From Scolanthus callimorphus (Eukaryota > Cnidaria > Anthozoa > Actiniaria > Edwardsiidae), in contig CM066914.1 in the NCBI GenBank assembly GCA_033964015.1, forward strand, positions 31,541,492 through 31,605,491: a stretch of DNA of 64,000 nucleotides, given 5' to 3'. Every line of letters starts with the position of its first letter. Position 1 is the first letter of the stretch. The notes below the pieces were generated by a model. That model was not told the DNA's origin. It did not search any database and saw nothing but the letters and a program-made list of their open reading frames with translations. This document shows, in pieces, positions 20,669-30,312 of the stretch. The position numbers were made by a program, and so were the translations under genes.

Positions 20669-21662
20669 ATGCTTTTGGAGTTTGGAAAAAACGGAAAATC
20701 ATTGAGACGTGGATGGAATTCGATCTGCATGAAAAAGGAGGAGTGTGACGCCTCGGTCAAAAACTTAGCGAACGTTGCTTTCTTCTTTTCAGCAGTAGCG
20801 TCTTTTGAAAGGAAGGCGAAAACGAAGAAAAAAGGAGGTGAAGGCGATGAGGGCGACGAAGAGAACGACGATGCGATAAACCAGAGTCAAGGGCCGGCTG
20901 GACAAAATACGTCTATCAACATAGCGGTAGACAAGGAAAGATTCCCAGCCGTGACTTATTTCATTGGCTTCGAATCCGCAAATTGCGCCCCAGTAAGCCT
21001 GGTGCCAAGGTGCTAAAAGCCACTAAGCAGGGAGAACTGACGGCCAATCTCTGCACAGTCCTAAAAGATCACAGTTCAAGTTATATGATGAGCATTGTCG
21101 ACCACTGCTATGCATACTGTGTCAGGGATGTCCTGGAAGAATTTGACGAAGACATTACAGACCAACTCGAGTCTCAGTCCTCGTATACCGTCGTTAGCTT
21201 CTGCGTTACAAGCACCAACGCGTGGAAACGCTTGCGTAATGGTATTGAAGAGCTACAGAAAATGGGGTTAGATCTGATTTATGTGACTTATTTCATTGGC
21301 TTCGAATCCGCAAATTGCGCCCCAGTAAGCCTGGTGCCAAGGTGCTAAAAGCCACTAAGCAGGGAGAACTGACGGCCAATCTCTGCACAGTCCTAAAAGA
21401 TCACAGTTCAAGTTATATGATGAGCATTGTCGACCACTGCTATGCATACTGTGTCAGGGATGTCCTGGAAGAATTTGACGAAGACATTACAGACCAACTC
21501 GAGTCTCAGTCCTCGTATACCGTCGTTAGCTTCTGCGTTACAAGCACCAACGCGTGGAAACGCTTGCGTAATGGTATTGAAGAGCTACAGAAAATGGGGT
21601 TAGATCTGAAGAAAAAGAACATTCCTCAAGTCGATGCACCCAAAGAATCATCCCCAGAGTAG
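20669..21662 (+). pseudogene. Unrecognised host-type gene, 5' part, tandemly duplicated and split by a Polinton
   Basis: ATG 20669 opens a frame with a basic/acidic low-complexity stretch (KTKKKGGEGDEGDEENDD). In another frame 20957-21282 reads RIRKLRPSKPGAKVLKATKQGELTANL..., and this block is repeated at 21289-21662 where it runs on to KNIPQVDAPKESSPE. The Polinton starts at 21658 within the codons for SSPE, and the frame continues beyond it at 27355. No domain is recognised. A helical, mixed-charge fold is likely. The duplication and the insertion mean that the present copy cannot make the original protein. Confidence 0.55.
20951..21609 (+). repeat. Perfect 327-bp tandem duplication
   Basis: 20951-21277 and 21283-21609 are identical at every base I compared, separated by five bases (TTTAT). 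Period 332. Confidence 0.95.
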
Positions 21663-22155
21663 TATACAAAGTAAGAGTTCTGGCGCGGGTGGATCAGGGT
21701 GGATCTGTGGATCCACCATGAACGTTGCGTGACGAGCGAAAAAATGACTTCTCAAGAGTCACGCAAGTAAAAATGACGTCAGAAGTGAAAACAATAGGTT
21801 GCCCAGACTTGCCCACTCCTCAGATGGACTTGCCCAGAATTCAGAGATTGGGATGATAATTATTTAAGAGGGCTCAGGTGTGAATATCTTTGAATAGTTT
21901 AGCTTATTTAAGGTTTTATGGGATAATTATTAGTTAGAAATTATAGTATGCGTTTTTAATACCAATAGCTAGATAAGAAAAACAAATATGAATTATATAT
22001 AGCATAGTTGTAGTTAATAATATCATATCTTATTATAGGGATATATGCGCATATGCTCCAAGATCACAAAACAACCATAGCTGGATAATATATTTATTAG
22101 TAATACAAATAGGTGTAGGCTACAAATAGGAATACAACACTAATATAGATTTTAT
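21658..22155 (+). repeat. Left Polinton TIR (498 bp)
   Basis: Near-perfect inverted copy of 26851-27348. Contains TGACGTCA at 21774 and a nested palindrome GTGGATC...GATCCAC near 21690-21720. Confidence 0.93.
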
Positions 22156-22703
22156 CTATTTCGTATCTATTTCTGCTGTTCACTAGCGTTTTCGATTCTT
22201 TCACACTATTTTGTAAAAGGTTTTATCCAGCAACACCATACTATACTGTCTTAAACTTGTCTTCGGCTTGATCTGGATACTAGCCTGATGCGATGTTTAA
22301 GCTTTTCCGTCTTGATTGAGATATTTGAAAACGTTTTATTGCTTACAGATCTGACGGCGAAGTTAAACGAACAAGATATTTAGCCCCGCATCCTGGGATG
22401 GGACAATCACGGCAGACGCGTTTGTAAACCATGTTTACTCCTCGAAGACTTGATTGAAATGAGTTATATCTACCGAATTTCGCTTTATATAGACAGCCAA
22501 CAAGGCCTAAACGAGGCCAAACAAGCCAGAAAAGGGCCAAAAAAGCCTAATCCAGGCTAAACGTGCGGAACAGGCGAATCGGGACAAAACTGCTGAGTCA
22601 TGTTCACCTTGCCTCTGCATTAGACATGTTTAGGCCTGCCTGGTGACGTCAAAATAGATGTTTAGACTCCACCAATCAAAATTCTACCCTTTGTCTCTTT
22701 GCG

Positions 22704-22745
22704 TATAAATAGAGGTCGATCGCCTTAATCCACTCATTCAGTCTA
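22704..22745 (+). promoter_or_regulatory. TATA-box promoter of the Polinton gene
   Basis: TATAAATA at 22704 stands about 30 bp before an initiator-like TCATTC/TCAGTC at 22736-22742, close to ATG 22745. Transcription from here would give a leader of only a few bases, so ATG 22796 (MTFACDTCG), directly before the fingers, may also be used. Confidence 0.55.
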
Positions 22746-23050
22746 TGGCCTTCGAAGGGTGCAGATCAAGCCAGGAAGCTCCTCCAGTAGCAAAGATGAC
22801 TTTCGCCTGCGATACCTGTGGCCAGCAGTTTACGCAAGAGACGAACCTTCTTCGCCACAAGAAAACTCTTCACGGCAACCAGTCTTTTATATGTGAGCGC
22901 TGTCGCCAATCATTCACCCGAAAAGATGCTCTCAAGCGACATATGAAGAAACATTCACTAGATAAAGAACATAGGTGTCAGCACTGCAGTCGCAAGTTTT
23001 ACCGCAAGGATAAGTTGTGTGAGCATGAGGAAATTTTGTTGGTATTTTAA
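22745..23050 (+). pseudogene. C2H2 zinc-finger segment of the Polinton polymerase
   Basis: Three C2H2 fingers: CDTCGQQF...H...H (from 22808), CERCRQSF...H...H and CQHCSRKFYRKDKLCEH. The frame stops at 23050. Similar charged linker sequence continues in another frame (23019-23210, KQDLKRKSENEDSEQPKKK) and then in the polymerase frame (FKYKPRIREKHD near 23217), so the fingers and polymerase were probably one protein, now divided by two single-base indels near 23030 and 23205. The fingers may bind the TIRs. Confidence 0.7.
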
Positions 23051-23254
23051 GCAAGATCTCAAAAGAAAAAGTGAAAACGAAGACAGCGAACAGCCCAAGA
23101 AAAAACTAGCAAAAATGAATCAAGTCGGAAATGGAGTAGAACAAAATGATGACAAAGCAACCTCTGAGGATTCTTGTGATTTCACATCGGCCATGAAAGA
23201 GTCTCTAAGACTTTCAAGTACAAGCCACGCATCCGAGAAAAACATGATCTCCGT

Positions 23255-26200
23255 GTGTTTCTTGCCGGCAAGAAGACCTTTCTTCTTCATCGTCTCGATC
23301 AAGAATTAGCCGCCAAGAAAGGTCTCAAGTGGTGTGTGAGCGTGCAAGTGAACTTCATCAAACCAAAAGCCGACGGCTTAGATGTGTTCTCCGAACCTTA
23401 TTTCCGCAGTTTGTGCATGACCACTCTCAATACTCATGATATAGAGCAACAACTAAATGACGTGAACCAAAAGATTTTAGCCGCGTTTGCTACCTACCAG
23501 AGAGAAGGGAGTGGTTGGTCACTCTCTGAAATTCTACATCTGAATTTGAATATCGCCCTTTACAAGCCCCTGAAAGGCTCCAGCTATCTCCCGCTACCGA
23601 AGAAGTTAAAGGATAAGAAAGCTATTATAAATATCCAGAATCAAGACAACAAATGTTTTATGTGGAGTATTCTGGCGGCATTACATCCAACACCTCGTGA
23701 TTCTGAGAGGATTCATCACTATCGGCCCTATATTGATGAACTAGACTTTGATGGTATCGAGTTCCCCGTAGCTATCGACAAGCTCCCAAAGTTTGAGAAG
23801 CAGAACCAGATCGCTGTGAATGTGTTTGGTTTTGAAGAGGGCGCCCTATTCCCAGTTTACATCGGTAAGGAAAGATTTCCCGTACATATCAACCTACTAC
23901 TATACTCTATGGGAGAGAAACGCCATTACTGCCTTATTAGAAATTTGAACCGACTGCTTTCAAGCCAGACTCGAAATCATAACCAAATGTACCACTGCTC
24001 TCATTGTCTTCATGGCTTTGTGCGCCAGGATCTCCTCGATGATCACCAGCCTTTATGCAGTCAACACGGCGCTCAGAGGATCGAGCTGCCTAACGAGGAT
24101 AATATGGTCCTGCATTACAAAGATTTTCACAAGCAGTTGCGCGCCCCCTTTATCATTTATGCCGATTTTGAGAGTTTAACAACCAAGATACAGTCCATAT
24201 CTCCTGACCCGAACAAGTCGTCCACAGAGAAGTTTCAGCACCACCAGGCTTGTGGCTTTTCTTACGTAGTGGTATCCGAGCGGGATGATTACTGTCAACC
24301 CCCTGTAGTCCACCGCGGAGAAGACACCGTTGAGAAGTTTCTTGAATATTTACAACTGGAAGAAGAGCGCATAAAGGTTCTACTTGAAGACATCGCCCCC
24401 ATGGATTTCAACTCTGAAGAAGAACAGCAATTTCAGGATGCCACCATATGTCATATTTGCCGGGAGGAACTGGGAGCTGACAGAGTGAGAGACCACTGTC
24501 ACGTGACTGGCAAATTTCGAGGAGCTGCTCACAATGCTTGTAATCTAAACTTCCAGTTCACTGGCCGCATTCCTGTCGTTCTCCATAATCTGCGCGGCTA
24601 CGACTCGCATCTCATTATGCAAGGGCTCGGCAAGATCAAGAACAAACCCATCAACTGTATTCCCAATAATATCGAAAAGTACATTTCTTTCTCGCTGGGG
24701 AAATTGGATTTCATCGATTCTTTGCAATTTATGAACGCGTCATTGGACAAACTCGTATCTAATCTAGCCAAAGAGGGCGATGCCAAGTTTGAAATTCTCA
24801 AGAAATACACTGCGGCAGACAAAGTCCCGCTATTACTAAGGAAAGGTGTCTACCCCTACGACTATATGGATGATGTGTGCAAGTTTGAAGAACCACAACT
24901 CCCTCCGAAAGAGGCCTTCTACAGCAAACTCACAGACCAACATATCAGTGACGAGGACTACGAGCATGCACAAACAGTGTTTACCACATTTGAGCTTCAG
25001 AATCTTGGAGACTACCACGACCTGTACCTTCTCTCCGACGTCCTGCTCTTGGCTGATGTGTTTGAAAACTTCCGAAGTCTCTGTCTCAACTACTATCAGT
25101 TGGACCCCGCCCATTTCTTCACTTCTCCTTCTCTTGCTTGGGCTTCCTGTCTCAAGATGACCGAGGTGGAACTCGACCTCTTGACTGACCCCGACATGTA
25201 TACGTTTATGGAAAAGGGAATTCGAGGCGGTATTTCAATGATCAGTAACCGCTACAGCAAAGCGAACAACCCGTATGTGCCTAACTATGATGCTGCACTG
25301 GAGACGAACTACATATCATACCTGGACGCTAATAATCTGTACGGTTGGGCTATGAGCCAACCTCTGCCAACCAATGACTTTGCGTGGTTGTCGGAGCAGG
25401 AAGTGCGTGATTTTGATGTAATGGAGGTGTCGGATGATAGCGAAGAGGGGTTCATACTCGAAGTGGATCTCGAATATCCTGAAGAGCTACATGTTCGGCA
25501 TTCCGACTACCCCTTGGCGCCAGAGAAAATGAAGGTGACCGCTGACATGCTCTCTCCCTACTGCCAACAACTCAATGAAGAGCTTCACCTTGGTGGTGCG
25601 CCCGTCCCGAAACTCGTACCCAGTCTCCAGAACAAAACGCAGTATATCCTCCATTACCGGAATTTGAAGCTGTACCTCAGCCTCGGTATGAGACTAACCA
25701 AGATTCACCGTATACTAGGATTTTCACAGAGCACCTGGCTTAAACCCTACATCAATTTCAATACTCAGAAGAGAAAGCAGGCAACAAATGACTTTGAGAA
25801 GGATTTCTTCAAGCTGATGAACAATGCCGTCTTTGGAAAGACCATGGAGAATCTTCGCCTTAGAGTCAACGTCAAGCTTATCACAAACCAAGAGAAACTC
25901 ACTAAGCTGAGCGCATCCCCCGCGTTCGACTCCTTCCGGATCTTCTCTGAAGACCTTGCCGCCATCAACATGAGAAAAACCAAGTTGTACCTGAATCGCC
26001 CTATTTATGTAGGGTTTTCTATTCTCGATTTGTCCAAAGTTTTGATGTATGACTTCCATTACAACTACATGGTTCCTAAATACGAGTCCCGCTGCAAACT
26101 CCTTTTCACAGACACAGATTCTCTCTGCTATGACGTCAAGACAGAAGACCTATACCGTGACTTCCTACAGGACCTGGATCTTTTCGACATGTCAGAGTAC

Positions 26201-26599
26201 CCCACCGATCACTTCCTGTATAGCGCGCGAAACAAGAAAGTCCTTGGAAAGATGAAGGATGAAACCCATGGAATCCCGATTGAAGAGTTTATTGGTCTCC
26301 GCCCTAAGATGTACTCCATCCTTTACACCGAAAACAGCAAGCCTGTAGAAAAGAAAACTGCCAAAGGCATCTCCAAGAATGTCACTAAGAGGGTGATCCG
26401 TCATCACGATTATAAGACATGTCTCTTTGACAAGAAAGTGCAAATGGCTCGGATGAATCAGATCCGAAGTGAGAATCACCAGATTTACTCTGTTACCATC
26501 AACAAAACTAGTCTCTCTCCCTACGATGACAAACGCTACATTCTTCATAATGGATGTGATACCCTAGCCTATGGACATTTTAGGATCAAAAACTCTTGA
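23255..26599 (+). CDS. polB: Protein-primed family B DNA polymerase (Polinton PolB)
   Basis: An intact frame of 1,114 codons; residue numbers count from 23255, which is GTG and not the true start. An N-terminal conserved region (about 125-265) has QDNKCFMWS and HYCLIRNLN, then a Cys/His cluster. Exonuclease: Exo I YADFES (D304/E306), Exo II RGYDSH (D450), Exo III YLLSD (Y591/D595). A zinc cluster like recombination endonuclease VII sits between Exo I and II (C399, C402, C415, C429). Polymerase: motif A YLDANNLYG (D691), motif B KLMNNAVFGK (K853), motif C TDTDS (D953/D955). All expected catalytic residues are there. It would copy linear DNA from a terminal protein. AATAAA lies at 26685. Confidence 0.93.
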   Translation: MFLAGKKTFLLHRLDQELAAKKGLKWCVSVQVNFIKPKADGLDVFSEPYFRSLCMTTLNTHDIEQQLNDVNQKILAAFATYQREGSGWSLSEILHLNLNIALYKPLKGSSYLPLPKKLKDKKAIINIQNQDNKCFMWSILAALHPTPRDSERIHHYRPYIDELDFDGIEFPVAIDKLPKFEKQNQIAVNVFGFEEGALFPVYIGKERFPVHINLLLYSMGEKRHYCLIRNLNRLLSSQTRNHNQMYHCSHCLHGFVRQDLLDDHQPLCSQHGAQRIELPNEDNMVLHYKDFHKQLRAPFIIYADFESLTTKIQSISPDPNKSSTEKFQHHQACGFSYVVVSERDDYCQPPVVHRGEDTVEKFLEYLQLEEERIKVLLEDIAPMDFNSEEEQQFQDATICHICREELGADRVRDHCHVTGKFRGAAHNACNLNFQFTGRIPVVLHNLRGYDSHLIMQGLGKIKNKPINCIPNNIEKYISFSLGKLDFIDSLQFMNASLDKLVSNLAKEGDAKFEILKKYTAADKVPLLLRKGVYPYDYMDDVCKFEEPQLPPKEAFYSKLTDQHISDEDYEHAQTVFTTFELQNLGDYHDLYLLSDVLLLADVFENFRSLCLNYYQLDPAHFFTSPSLAWASCLKMTEVELDLLTDPDMYTFMEKGIRGGISMISNRYSKANNPYVPNYDAALETNYISYLDANNLYGWAMSQPLPTNDFAWLSEQEVRDFDVMEVSDDSEEGFILEVDLEYPEELHVRHSDYPLAPEKMKVTADMLSPYCQQLNEELHLGGAPVPKLVPSLQNKTQYILHYRNLKLYLSLGMRLTKIHRILGFSQSTWLKPYINFNTQKRKQATNDFEKDFFKLMNNAVFGKTMENLRLRVNVKLITNQEKLTKLSASPAFDSFRIFSEDLAAINMRKTKLYLNRPIYVGFSILDLSKVLMYDFHYNYMVPKYESRCKLLFTDTDSLCYDVKTEDLYRDFLQDLDLFDMSEYPTDHFLYSARNKKVLGKMKDETHGIPIEEFIGLRPKMYSILYTENSKPVEKKTAKGISKNVTKRVIRHHDYKTCLFDKKVQMARMNQIRSENHQIYSVTINKTSLSPYDDKRYILHNGCDTLAYGHFRIKNS

Positions 26600-26850
26600 G
26601 AACACTAATATCATGTGTTTATATATGAAGCACATGTGTATATTAGCCTATAACCTGTATAATTGCTATTATTCCATAATTAATAATAAAATATATGAGA
26701 AGAAAGATCGGACTGATAGAAATATGAGAGTTTAGATCCTACTCTTGTATCGAAAAATTTATAGTTTTGCATTTCTATATCCACTCTAGCTTATCATACA
26801 GGATTTCCATGTAGTTTATATGTATTACAGTCTAGAACATACTCGTGTAT

Positions 26851-27348
26851 ATAAAATCTATATTAGTGTTGTATTCCTATTTGTAGCCTACACCTTTTTG
26901 TATTACTAATAAATATATTATCCATCTATGGTTGTTTTGTGATCTTGGAGCATATGCGCATATATCCCTATAATAAGATATGATATTATTAACTACAACT
27001 ATGCTATATATAATTCATATTTGTTTTTCTTATCTAGCTATTGGTATTAAAAAAGCATACTATAATTTCTAACTAATAATTATCCCATAAAACCTTAAAT
27101 AAGCTAAACTATTCAAAGATATTCACACCTGAGCCCTCTTAAATAATTATCATCCCAATCTCTGAATTCTGGGCAAGTCCATCTGAGGAGTGGGCAAGTC
27201 TGGGCAACCTATTGTTTTCACTTCTGACGTCATTTTTACTTGCGTGACTCTTGAGAAGTCATTTTTTCGCTCGTCACGCAACGTTCATGGTGGATCCACA
27301 GATCCACCCTGATCCACCCGCGCCAGAACTCTTACTTTGTATACTACT
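26851..27348 (-). repeat. Right Polinton TIR (498 bp)
   Basis: Inverted copy of the left TIR; visible differences include one base in each of the segments near 22073, 22110 and 21952. Contains TGACGTCA at 27225. Confidence 0.93.
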
Positions 27349-27354
27349 CCCCAG

Positions 27355-27934
27355 AATCTGTTATTCTTACTGCTGATCCTTGCACACAATTGATCAATGA
27401 TATTGAACGGGTGATGAGACAGTGCAAGTACACGATTCGAAAAGGGAAGTTTACAAGTTGAAGGATGGCGCCAGATTCACTTACGCTATTGAAGAATTTG
27501 TCGCAGTGCTAGAAGGAAACCCCCTCTTCAAAGCTAAACTGGTGAAGCACGGCCACAAAGTCAGAGAAATGCTGAAATGCCACCAGAGTCAACTGATTCG
27601 TCAAATGGAAGTCGATTACAACTTAATTGAGATAGATGATGGATGGATGCTGTCAAAACAAGAAAGATCATTTGTTAAGGGTGCTATCACGGAGAACGAT
27701 ATCGGGAAAATTAGTCCACGGGCGTTCGTGCCTTATCCTCGCACCAAGTCCCCAGATCCTCGTTACTTTAAAGGCATTCTAGAAAACAGCTTAATCGACG
27801 ACGAAATAAGAAGCTTTTGTACTGACTTTCTTGGCTTGCTGAACCACCAAGGAAAAAAGCACAAAGAAAAGGTGAGCAAAAGTGTCCCTAAGCCATATGT
27901 TAGCATTGGCGTAGGGCGTGCAAGAGGGGGATAA
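27355..27934 (+). pseudogene. Continuation of the split host-type gene
   Basis: After the target duplication the frame resumes (ESVILTADPCTQLINDIERVM), then shifts by one base near 27430 into KLKDGARFTYAIEEFVAVLEGNPLF...VDYNLIEIDDGWMLSKQERSF...ISPRAFVPYPRTKSPDPRYFKGILENSLIDDEIRSFC. This region resembles, from memory, an abundant cnidarian protein family in which a P-loop (GxxxSGKTS) follows directly. Here the sequence reaches AAG|GTGAGC at 27870, a good splice donor, so the P-loop exon would be further away; it is not seen within the next kilobase. The family function is unknown to me. Confidence 0.5.
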
Positions 27935-27959
27935 GCCAATGAGACCACTATTTACGCTT

Positions 27960-28130
27960 GTCTAATGCTTGAATTTGTTACCTACAGGTGCCGTGTACTA
28001 GTGTGGTTTTAGGGGCCTGGCGTGGTGTGATTTGGTGTGACCTAGTGTGTGGTTTGGTGCTGTGGTGCGGTTGGCTGGTCTAGTACTGTATGGTGCGGTG
28101 TAGTGGTTTACAAGCATACATACATATATG
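27960..28130 (+). repeat. GT-rich low-complexity stretch
   Basis: Degenerate repeats of GTGTGGT/GGTGTG without clear period; similar in style to the minisatellite at 29.7 kb. Confidence 0.5.
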
Positions 28131-28276
28131 TTATTTACCGGCTGGGAGGTCCGTATAGGGAAAAACCGTGACCGAGGGCTGGAAAATGTTGACCAAGGCC
28201 GGAGGCCGAGGTCAACATTTTCCAGGCCGAGGTCACAGTTTTTCACTATACGGACCGACCTAAAGCCGGTAAATAA
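28131..28276. repeat. 146-bp hairpin element
   Basis: TTATTTACCGGC and GCCGGTAAATAA close an almost complete palindrome (GGTCCGTATAG, GTGACC, GGAAAATGTTGACC and complements) around a GGCCGGAGGCC centre. Confidence 0.85.
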
Positions 28277-28465
28277 CTTATTTATTTTTTTCAAACTCTA
28301 AAATGTGATTTTTTCGATGAAAACAAGCGCGCGCAAATGGTTACCGTGACCTAGGTCAGAGATAGGAAAATATTGCCCCGCGCGCGCGCTCTGAGAACCA
28401 ATCAGAATGCAGAATTCGTTACCGTGCCCTCGAGGAAAAAAATAAATACAGATATCTTTATTTAA

Positions 28466-29318
28466 GGATACGGTTCACCTTCAGAGGAAAAATTCGGCTA
28501 AAAATCTTTTTTTCGCTAATTCGGTGTAGAAACCATAAAGGGATATTTTTCCAAAAAAAGTATTTTAAAATGTTTAAAACTTCGCGAGATATTTAGAAAA
28601 TGCGAATTCCGTGATAAACAAGACCCGCCACTTCAGGCGAGGTAAATGCCTTCAACGCGACCGTGACTAGTGTGGAAGTCCCGCGCTGATTGGCTTTGAA
28701 CGCTGGCGCTGGGGTTTTAATTAGGTGTTAACGTCAATCTTCTCCAAAAAGGTGTCAAACGCTGAAAAACTTTAGCGCTGGATTTCTGGAAGATTCATTT
28801 TCTCGTGTTTACGGCGATATTCGTGAATTAATGGTAAGGTTTCCCTGGTTCAATTTCACCCAAATTTGGCACCCGTGCTCAGTAGGAACTGGGCTACCAA
28901 AGAGTGTCTCAGAATCTCCGATTTCCAAATGGTCTTGCAACTAGAGCCTCGCGAATTACTTTCACTGCACAAAAATGCGTCTGTCGACTTTGCCCAAAAG
29001 TATCTCCTGAATGAAATTAGATATCGATAAAATGAGACACCCTTTTGATGTCTAACATGTGCTGATTGATATGACGATTAAAGTGAGTTTTTTTTAGTAA
29101 GCCAAACCTTACCATTAATTCGCTTAAAGACGCATCGCCGAATCTGCGGATTTTTACTGATTGCTCGAACTCTTTTTAACAAAACACAAAACTAATTGAA
29201 CAAGCAAATTCTGCATTTACTTAGCTTTAATATGATATATAGTTTGTGGGAATTCCTTTAAAAAGCGCGCGCGTGAGAATTTTTTGCGAAGCACACCCTC
29301 TGAAGGTGAACCGTATTC
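28466..29318. mobile_element. 853-bp TTAA-flanked non-autonomous transposon
   Basis: TTAA stands on both sides (28462-28465, 29319-29322). TIRs read G(G/A)ATACGGTTCACCTTCAGA, extending to about 22 bp. TTAA duplications are shared by piggyBac and Kolobok. A second inverted pair (AATTAATGGTAAGGTTT, about 28825 and 29105) lies inside. No coding capacity. Confidence 0.8.
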
Positions 29319-29490
29319 TTAAGCACATGATCAAGACAGTGTTTTTCATGAAAGCCGTGATTGAAACTGTATGTAAGTAATAATTTACAATAAATATTTA
29401 AATTTAAAGTAATTGTCAACATGTTTACAATTCCGCATAAGGTATTTCAAATAGTGGATACAATACACTGACATTACACAGAAATCAAGG

Positions 29491-29715
29491 CTACAAAGAG
29501 GCAGGGGCGGGGAGAGAGCGCAAATCCTTTTTGAATTCGGTTAAGTTTCTTGCGGCCCTCAAGCTGTTTGGTAGACTGTTCCATTCCCGAGCACATCGAA
29601 AAACGAAAGCTTTCCTAGCCATTTCAATTTTTGGAAGAGGCAGGCAGGCTTTAGTTTCGCGACCTATTAGGTCATACTCACAGCTCTCGGCTAGGGTAGT
29701 GTAGCGTTTAGTGTG
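29491..29715 (-). pseudogene. LINE RT C-terminal fragment, 5' truncated
   Basis: The minus-strand frame reads YDLIGRETKACLPLPKIEMA, RKAFVFRCAREWNSLPNSLR and FKKDLRSL, the order seen at the C-terminus of CR1/L2-like reverse transcriptases (R/K-x-F-x-x-R-x-A-x-x-WNSLP). It joins a minisatellite at about 29,700. No 3' tail was identified. Confidence 0.6.
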
Positions 29716-30312
29716 TACGTTTGGTGTGAAGCGTATAGTGCAAAGCGTGCAGTGTAGTGTAGCGAGTAGTGTGTTGTGTAGTGTATTGTGCGCAGCGTGC
29801 TGTGTGGTGTATAGTGTGTAGCGTGTAGTGCGTAACGTCATAACGTGCAGTGTAGTGTATAGTGTTAAGCGCGTAGTGCGTAGCGTGCAATGTAGTATAT
29901 GGTGTGTAGCGCATAACGTCCAGTCTAATGTATTGTGTAGCGTGTAGTGCATAGCGAGCAGTGTAGTGTATAGTGTGTAGCGTACAGTGCATAGCGTGCA
30001 GTGTAATGTATAGTGTGTAACGTATAGTGCATAGCGTGCAGTGTAGTGTATAGTGTGTAGCGCGTACTGCTTAACGTGTAGTGTGGCGTGTAGTCAGTAG
30101 CATACAGTGTTTAGCGTGCAATGTGTAGCGTGGTGTGAAGTGTGCAGTGTGTAGTAATGTTTAGCGTGCAGTGTGTATTTTGTGTGTAGCGTGAAGTGGA
30201 GTGGGAAGCGTGCAGTGTTTAACGTCCAGAGCGTTAGTTGTGTAGTATGTAACAATGTGTAGTATGAAACATGCATTGTGTAGTTTGCAGTATGGAAGTA
30301 TAAAGTGTGTAG
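29698..30312 (+). repeat. GTGTAG/GTGTATAG minisatellite, about 600 bp
   Basis: Degenerate tandem units of the type GTGTAGCGTGTAGTGYRTAGCGTGCA. Frames on the minus strand that read ATHYTLHTIHYTA are produced by the repeat and are not genes. Confidence 0.85.

Larger units (their letters stand above)
21658..27348 (+). mobile_element. Polymerase-only Polinton (Maverick) derivative, 5,691 bp
   Basis: The element starts AGTAGTATAC and ends GTATACTACT. The terminal inverted repeats are 498 bp each (21658-22155, 26851-27348) with only about three visible mismatches. Both sides carry the six-base target duplication CCCCAG (21652-21657, 27349-27354); 6-bp duplications and AG-starting TIRs are known for Polintons. 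The only coding content is a C2H2 finger segment followed by a protein-primed family B polymerase. The integrase, packaging ATPase, protease and capsid genes of the usual 15-20-kb Polinton are absent. Confidence 0.93.

Noticed and set aside
22343..22540. Minus-strand frame of 65 codons in the Polinton leader
   Set aside because: No motif and only lies behind the TIR upstream of the promoter.
29698..30312. CRISPR-like array
   Set aside because: The units are degenerate, have no constant spacers, and the genome is eukaryotic.
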